Below, in pieces: positions 61,477-64,000 of a DNA stretch of 64,000 nt. The position numbers and the translations under genes were made by a program. Position 1 is the first letter of the stretch, and each line of letters starts with the position of its first letter. Source of the DNA: Streptomyces spiroverticillatus (GTDB taxonomy: Bacteria > Actinomycetota > Actinomycetes > Streptomycetales > Streptomycetaceae); the NCBI GenBank assembly GCA_014650415.1, contig BMUX01000011.1, positions 172,052 to 236,051 of the forward strand. Reading direction: 5' to 3'. The notes beneath the pieces are model-generated. The model was not told where the DNA came from and ran no database searches. It saw only the letters and a list, made by a program, of their open reading frames with translations.

Positions 61477-61530
61477 GGGGCGGGTCTACCGTGACCCGGT
61501 ACCGGGGTGTTTTCGCCCCAGACCCGCCCC
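61477..61530 (+). terminator. Cruciform-like inverted repeats after the PucR gene
   Basis: GGGGCGGGTCT (61477-61487) and AGACCCGCCCC (61520-61530) form a perfect outer 11-bp stem. CCCGGTACCGGG (61495-61506) is an inner palindrome. Together they make a long structured end for the PucR transcript. Confidence 0.65.
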
Positions 61531-61572
61531 TTTCCCTAAAGCGCTTGCCGCGCGGCTTGTTCTCTGGTTGCT

Positions 61573-61605
61573 CGCGCAGTTCCCCGCGCCCCTGACGGGG
61601 CGCGG
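61573..61605. repeat. Second copy of the dispersed GC-rich motif, with hairpin
   Basis: 61573-61593 matches 43-63 exactly over 21 nt. CCGCGCCCC (61584-61592) then pairs with GGGGCGCGG (61597-61605), loop TGAC. Confidence 0.75.
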
Positions 61606-61741
61606 ACCGCCACCCCGCACCATTCCGGCACCCGGCCCACCCCCAACACTCCACCCCGGACAAACGACGCCGTCCGTTTCCGCCCCTACCGTGGACCCGT
61701 AATCCCACCCCACCTCCACCTCGGAAGGGCCGGACCCCGAC

Positions 61742-63187
61742 ATGACTTCCACCCACGCCTTCTGGCTCGCCGGCCGCCAGGCCACCGGTGACGACACCTT
61801 CGACGTCACCTCCCCCTGGGACGGCCGCACCGTCGGCACCGTGAGCATTCCGACCGACGCCCAGGTCGAGGAGGCCGTCGCCGCCGCGTACGCCGTGCGC
61901 GAGTCCTTCTCCGCCACCCCGGCCCACGTCCGCGCCGCCGCCCTCGTGCACGTCGCCGACCGTCTCGTCGAGCGCACCGAGGAGATCGCCCAGCTGATCT
62001 CCGGCGAGAACGGCAAGCCCATCAAGTGGGCCCGCGGCGAGGTCGGCCGCGCGGTGTCCGTGTTCCGGTTCGCCGCCGAGGAGGCCCGGCGCTTCAACGG
62101 CGGCGAGGCCCAGCGCCTCGACACCGACGCCGGTGGTGTCGGCCGCCTCGCGCTGACCCGCCGCTTCAACCGGGGTGTCGTCCTCGGCATCGCCCCGTTC
62201 AACTTCCCGCTGAACCTGTGCGCACACAAGGTCGCCCCGGCCATCGCCGTCGGCGCGCCGATCATCCTCAAGCCCGCCCCGGCGACCCCGCTGTCGGGTC
62301 TGATCCTGGGCGAGCTGCTCGCCGAGACCGACCTGCCCGAGGGCTCCTGGTCGGTACTGCCGGTCGCGAACGACAAGATGCCCGCCCTGGTCCAGGACGA
62401 GCGGCTGCCCGTCGTGTCCTTCACGGGCTCCGAGACCGTCGGTTACGCGATCCTCGACTCCGTCCCGCGCAAGCACTGCACCCTGGAGCTGGGCGGCAAC
62501 GGCGCGGCCGTCGTCCTCGGCGACTTCTCCGACGAGAAGGACCTGGACTGGGCCGCGACCCGCATCGCGACCTTCTCGAACTACCAGGGCGGCCAGTCCT
62601 GCATCTCCGTGCAGCGGGTCATCGCGGATGCGTCGGTGTACGACCGGCTCGTGCCGAAGATCGTCGCCGCCGTCGAGGCGCAGGTCACCGGTGACCCGTC
62701 CGACGCCGCCACCGACGTCGGCCCGCTGGTCAGCGAGGACGCCGCCAAGCGCGTCGAGTCCTGGGTCGACGAGGCCGTCAAGGCCGGCGCCGAGCTGCTG
62801 ACCGGCGGCAAGCGCGACGGTGCGAGCTACGCGCCGACCGTCCTCGCCGCCCTCCCCGCCGACACCACCCTCTCCTGCGAGGAGGTCTTCGGACCGGTCC
62901 TCTCCGTGCAGAAGGTCAACGGCGAGGCGGAGGCGTTCGAGGCCGTCAACTCCTCCAAGTACGGCCTCCAGGCGGGCCTGTTCACGCACGACATCCAGGC
63001 CGCCTTCCGGGGCCACCGCGCCCTGGAGGTCGGTGGCGTGATCGTCGGCGACGTCCCTTCCTACCGCGCCGACCAGATGCCGTACGGCGGCGTCAAGCAG
63101 TCCGGCATCGGCCGTGAGGGCGTCCGCTACGCCATGGACGACTACACGTACGAGCGCGTCATGGTCCTGACGGGCATCGACCTGTAA
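61742..63187 (+). CDS. Aldehyde dehydrogenase family protein
   Basis: A 481-residue NAD(P)-dependent enzyme with the catalytic Cys in GGQSCISVQR, the base Glu in LELGGNGAAV and the SFTGSETVGYA loop. It differs from the two polyamine-operon dehydrogenases and resembles lactaldehyde/succinate-semialdehyde-type enzymes. The nearby gabT makes a semialdehyde substrate possible, but this is inference. The stop is part of a short tandem duplication. A ROK regulator gene follows on the same strand. Confidence 0.85.
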   Translation: MTSTHAFWLAGRQATGDDTFDVTSPWDGRTVGTVSIPTDAQVEEAVAAAYAVRESFSATPAHVRAAALVHVADRLVERTEEIAQLISGENGKPIKWARGEVGRAVSVFRFAAEEARRFNGGEAQRLDTDAGGVGRLALTRRFNRGVVLGIAPFNFPLNLCAHKVAPAIAVGAPIILKPAPATPLSGLILGELLAETDLPEGSWSVLPVANDKMPALVQDERLPVVSFTGSETVGYAILDSVPRKHCTLELGGNGAAVVLGDFSDEKDLDWAATRIATFSNYQGGQSCISVQRVIADASVYDRLVPKIVAAVEAQVTGDPSDAATDVGPLVSEDAAKRVESWVDEAVKAGAELLTGGKRDGASYAPTVLAALPADTTLSCEEVFGPVLSVQKVNGEAEAFEAVNSSKYGLQAGLFTHDIQAAFRGHRALEVGGVIVGDVPSYRADQMPYGGVKQSGIGREGVRYAMDDYTYERVMVLTGIDL

Positions 63188-63212
63188 AGAGCGGGCATCG
63201 ACCTGTAAAGCA
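63171..63212 (+). repeat. 21-bp tandem duplication across the dehydrogenase stop
   Basis: CGGGCATCGACCTGTAAAG at 63171-63189 recurs at 63192-63210, giving a second copy of the last codons and stop just after the true one. Confidence 0.9.
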
Positions 63213-63232
63213 GCACCCCGAGGGGAGGCCAG

Positions 63233-63238
63233 TAGGCT
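63233..63238 (+). promoter_or_regulatory. Possible -10 element of the ROK gene
   Basis: TAGGCT lies 10 nt before the ATG, so transcription would start near 63245 with almost no leader. No clear -35. Confidence 0.3.
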
Positions 63239-63248
63239 CGTCAGCACC

Positions 63249-64000
63249 ATGACGAGCAGCTCACCGGCCTCCCCTCCGGCATTCCCGGAGCCCTCCGCGC
63301 CGCCCCGCCCCCTCGGCCCCAAGGCCGACAAGGACACCGTCCGGCGGCACAACCTCAGCCTCGTGCTGCGTGCCGTGCACGACGAGGGCGAGATCACCCG
63401 GGCCCAGGTCGCCGCCCGCGTCGGCCTCACCCGGGCGGCGGTGTCCTCGCTGGTGGAGCAGTTGCTGGAGGGCGGGTTCCTGGCCGAGTCGGGAAAGACC
63501 TTCAGCGGGCAGGCCGGGCGGCCCGGCACCGTACTGAAGGTCGCCCGCACCGGTGTCGCCGGGCTCGGCATCGAGATCAACATCGATTACGTCACCGTGT
63601 GCGTCGTCGATCTCGGGGGGACCGACCGGGTCCGGCTCACCGAGCATCTCGACAACCGAGACGTCCCGCCCGCCGACGTCCTGCACCGCGCCGCCCGCAT
63701 CGCCGTACGCGCCACGGAGTCCGCCGCCGAGCAGCAACTCCGCCTTGTCGGCGTGCAGTTGGCGCTCCCCGGGCTCGTCTCCGGCGGCACCGTCCGGCAG
63801 GCCCCCAACCTCGGCTGGAACCGTGTCGCCGTCGAAGGGCTCCTCGCCCAGGCCCTCGCCGCCCTCCTGCCCGGCCGCCGCGCCCTGCCCGTCGGCGCCG
63901 ACAACGAGGCCAACCTCGCCGCCCTCGCCGAACTCTGGTGCGGCGGCCCCGGTGCCCCCCGCTCCTTCCTCTACCTCAGCGGCGAGGTCGGGGTGGGTGG
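63249..64000 (+). CDS. ROK-family transcriptional regulator, truncated by the window end
   Basis: The visible 250 residues have a winged-helix domain (ITRAQVAARVGLTRAAVSSL near 48-68) and the start of a ROK sugar-kinase-like domain (GLGIEINIDYVTVCVVDLGG, then PVGADNEANLAALAELW, GEVGVG). ROK regulators bind sugars or sugar phosphates and repress catabolic or transport genes. The start ATG 63249 lies 61 nt after the dehydrogenase stop. The C-terminus is outside the window. Confidence 0.9.
   Translation, partial: MTSSSPASPPAFPEPSAPPRPLGPKADKDTVRRHNLSLVLRAVHDEGEITRAQVAARVGLTRAAVSSLVEQLLEGGFLAESGKTFSGQAGRPGTVLKVARTGVAGLGIEINIDYVTVCVVDLGGTDRVRLTEHLDNRDVPPADVLHRAARIAVRATESAAEQQLRLVGVQLALPGLVSGGTVRQAPNLGWNRVAVEGLLAQALAALLPGRRALPVGADNEANLAALAELWCGGPGAPRSFLYLSGEVGVG

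Noticed and set aside
1..64000. tRNA, rRNA or insertion sequences
   Set aside because: No cloverleaf, rRNA or transposase motif was found on either strand.

Overview
The window is high-GC actinobacterial chromosome (long shadow ORFs in all frames, third codon positions almost always G or C, many GTG starts). The gene order ffh, rpsP-khpA-rimM-trmD-rplS, sipWXYZ, yraN-comM-dprA, whiG, rpsB-tsf, pyrH-frr-cdsA-rlmN and the sporulation sigma factor WhiG identify a Streptomyces. Nothing looks like a recent large insertion. No tRNA, rRNA or IS element was found.

Region 1 (1-25.4 kb) is conserved core: protein targeting (ffh), an FtsH-type protease, a methyltransferase, a SprT-like zinc protein, the rpsP-rplS translation operon, four tandem type I signal peptidases, a NUDIX hydrolase, a DUF2469 protein, YraN/ComM/DprA for DNA handling, WhiG, a TetR regulator, an M23-like protein, rpsB-tsf, then pyrH-frr-cdsA and rlmN. 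Several strong intrinsic terminators separate these units. Upstream of ffh are two copies, about 62 bp apart, of a sequence resembling a type I-E CRISPR repeat. Two copies of a 27-bp element built from two DnaA-box-like sequences lie upstream of yraN and of rpsB.

Region 2 (25.4-34.3 kb) holds a TPP riboswitch with a terminator controlling a thiamine ABC importer (thiBPQ). Leftward genes follow: a DMT-type membrane protein, a VOC protein, a LOG-family protein and an ABC exporter-like pair.

Region 3 (34.5-63.2 kb) is dominated by polyamine and GABA metabolism in three blocks. Block one has a class III aminotransferase and an Lrp regulator, divergent from an aldehyde dehydrogenase and a polyamine-binding protein. 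Block two has an aldehyde dehydrogenase, a binding protein, an ABC ATPase, two permeases and a FAD amine oxidoreductase. Block three has a GABA aminotransferase, a membrane ATPase, a PucR regulator and a further aldehyde dehydrogenase. Together they can import putrescine-like amines and convert them through aminoaldehydes to GABA and onward. Between blocks one and two lie a serine hydrolase, a methyltransferase/histidine-kinase/response-regulator operon, a glycerophosphodiesterase, adenosine deaminase, a DUF4190 membrane protein and a NADAR protein. The window ends inside a ROK-family regulator.
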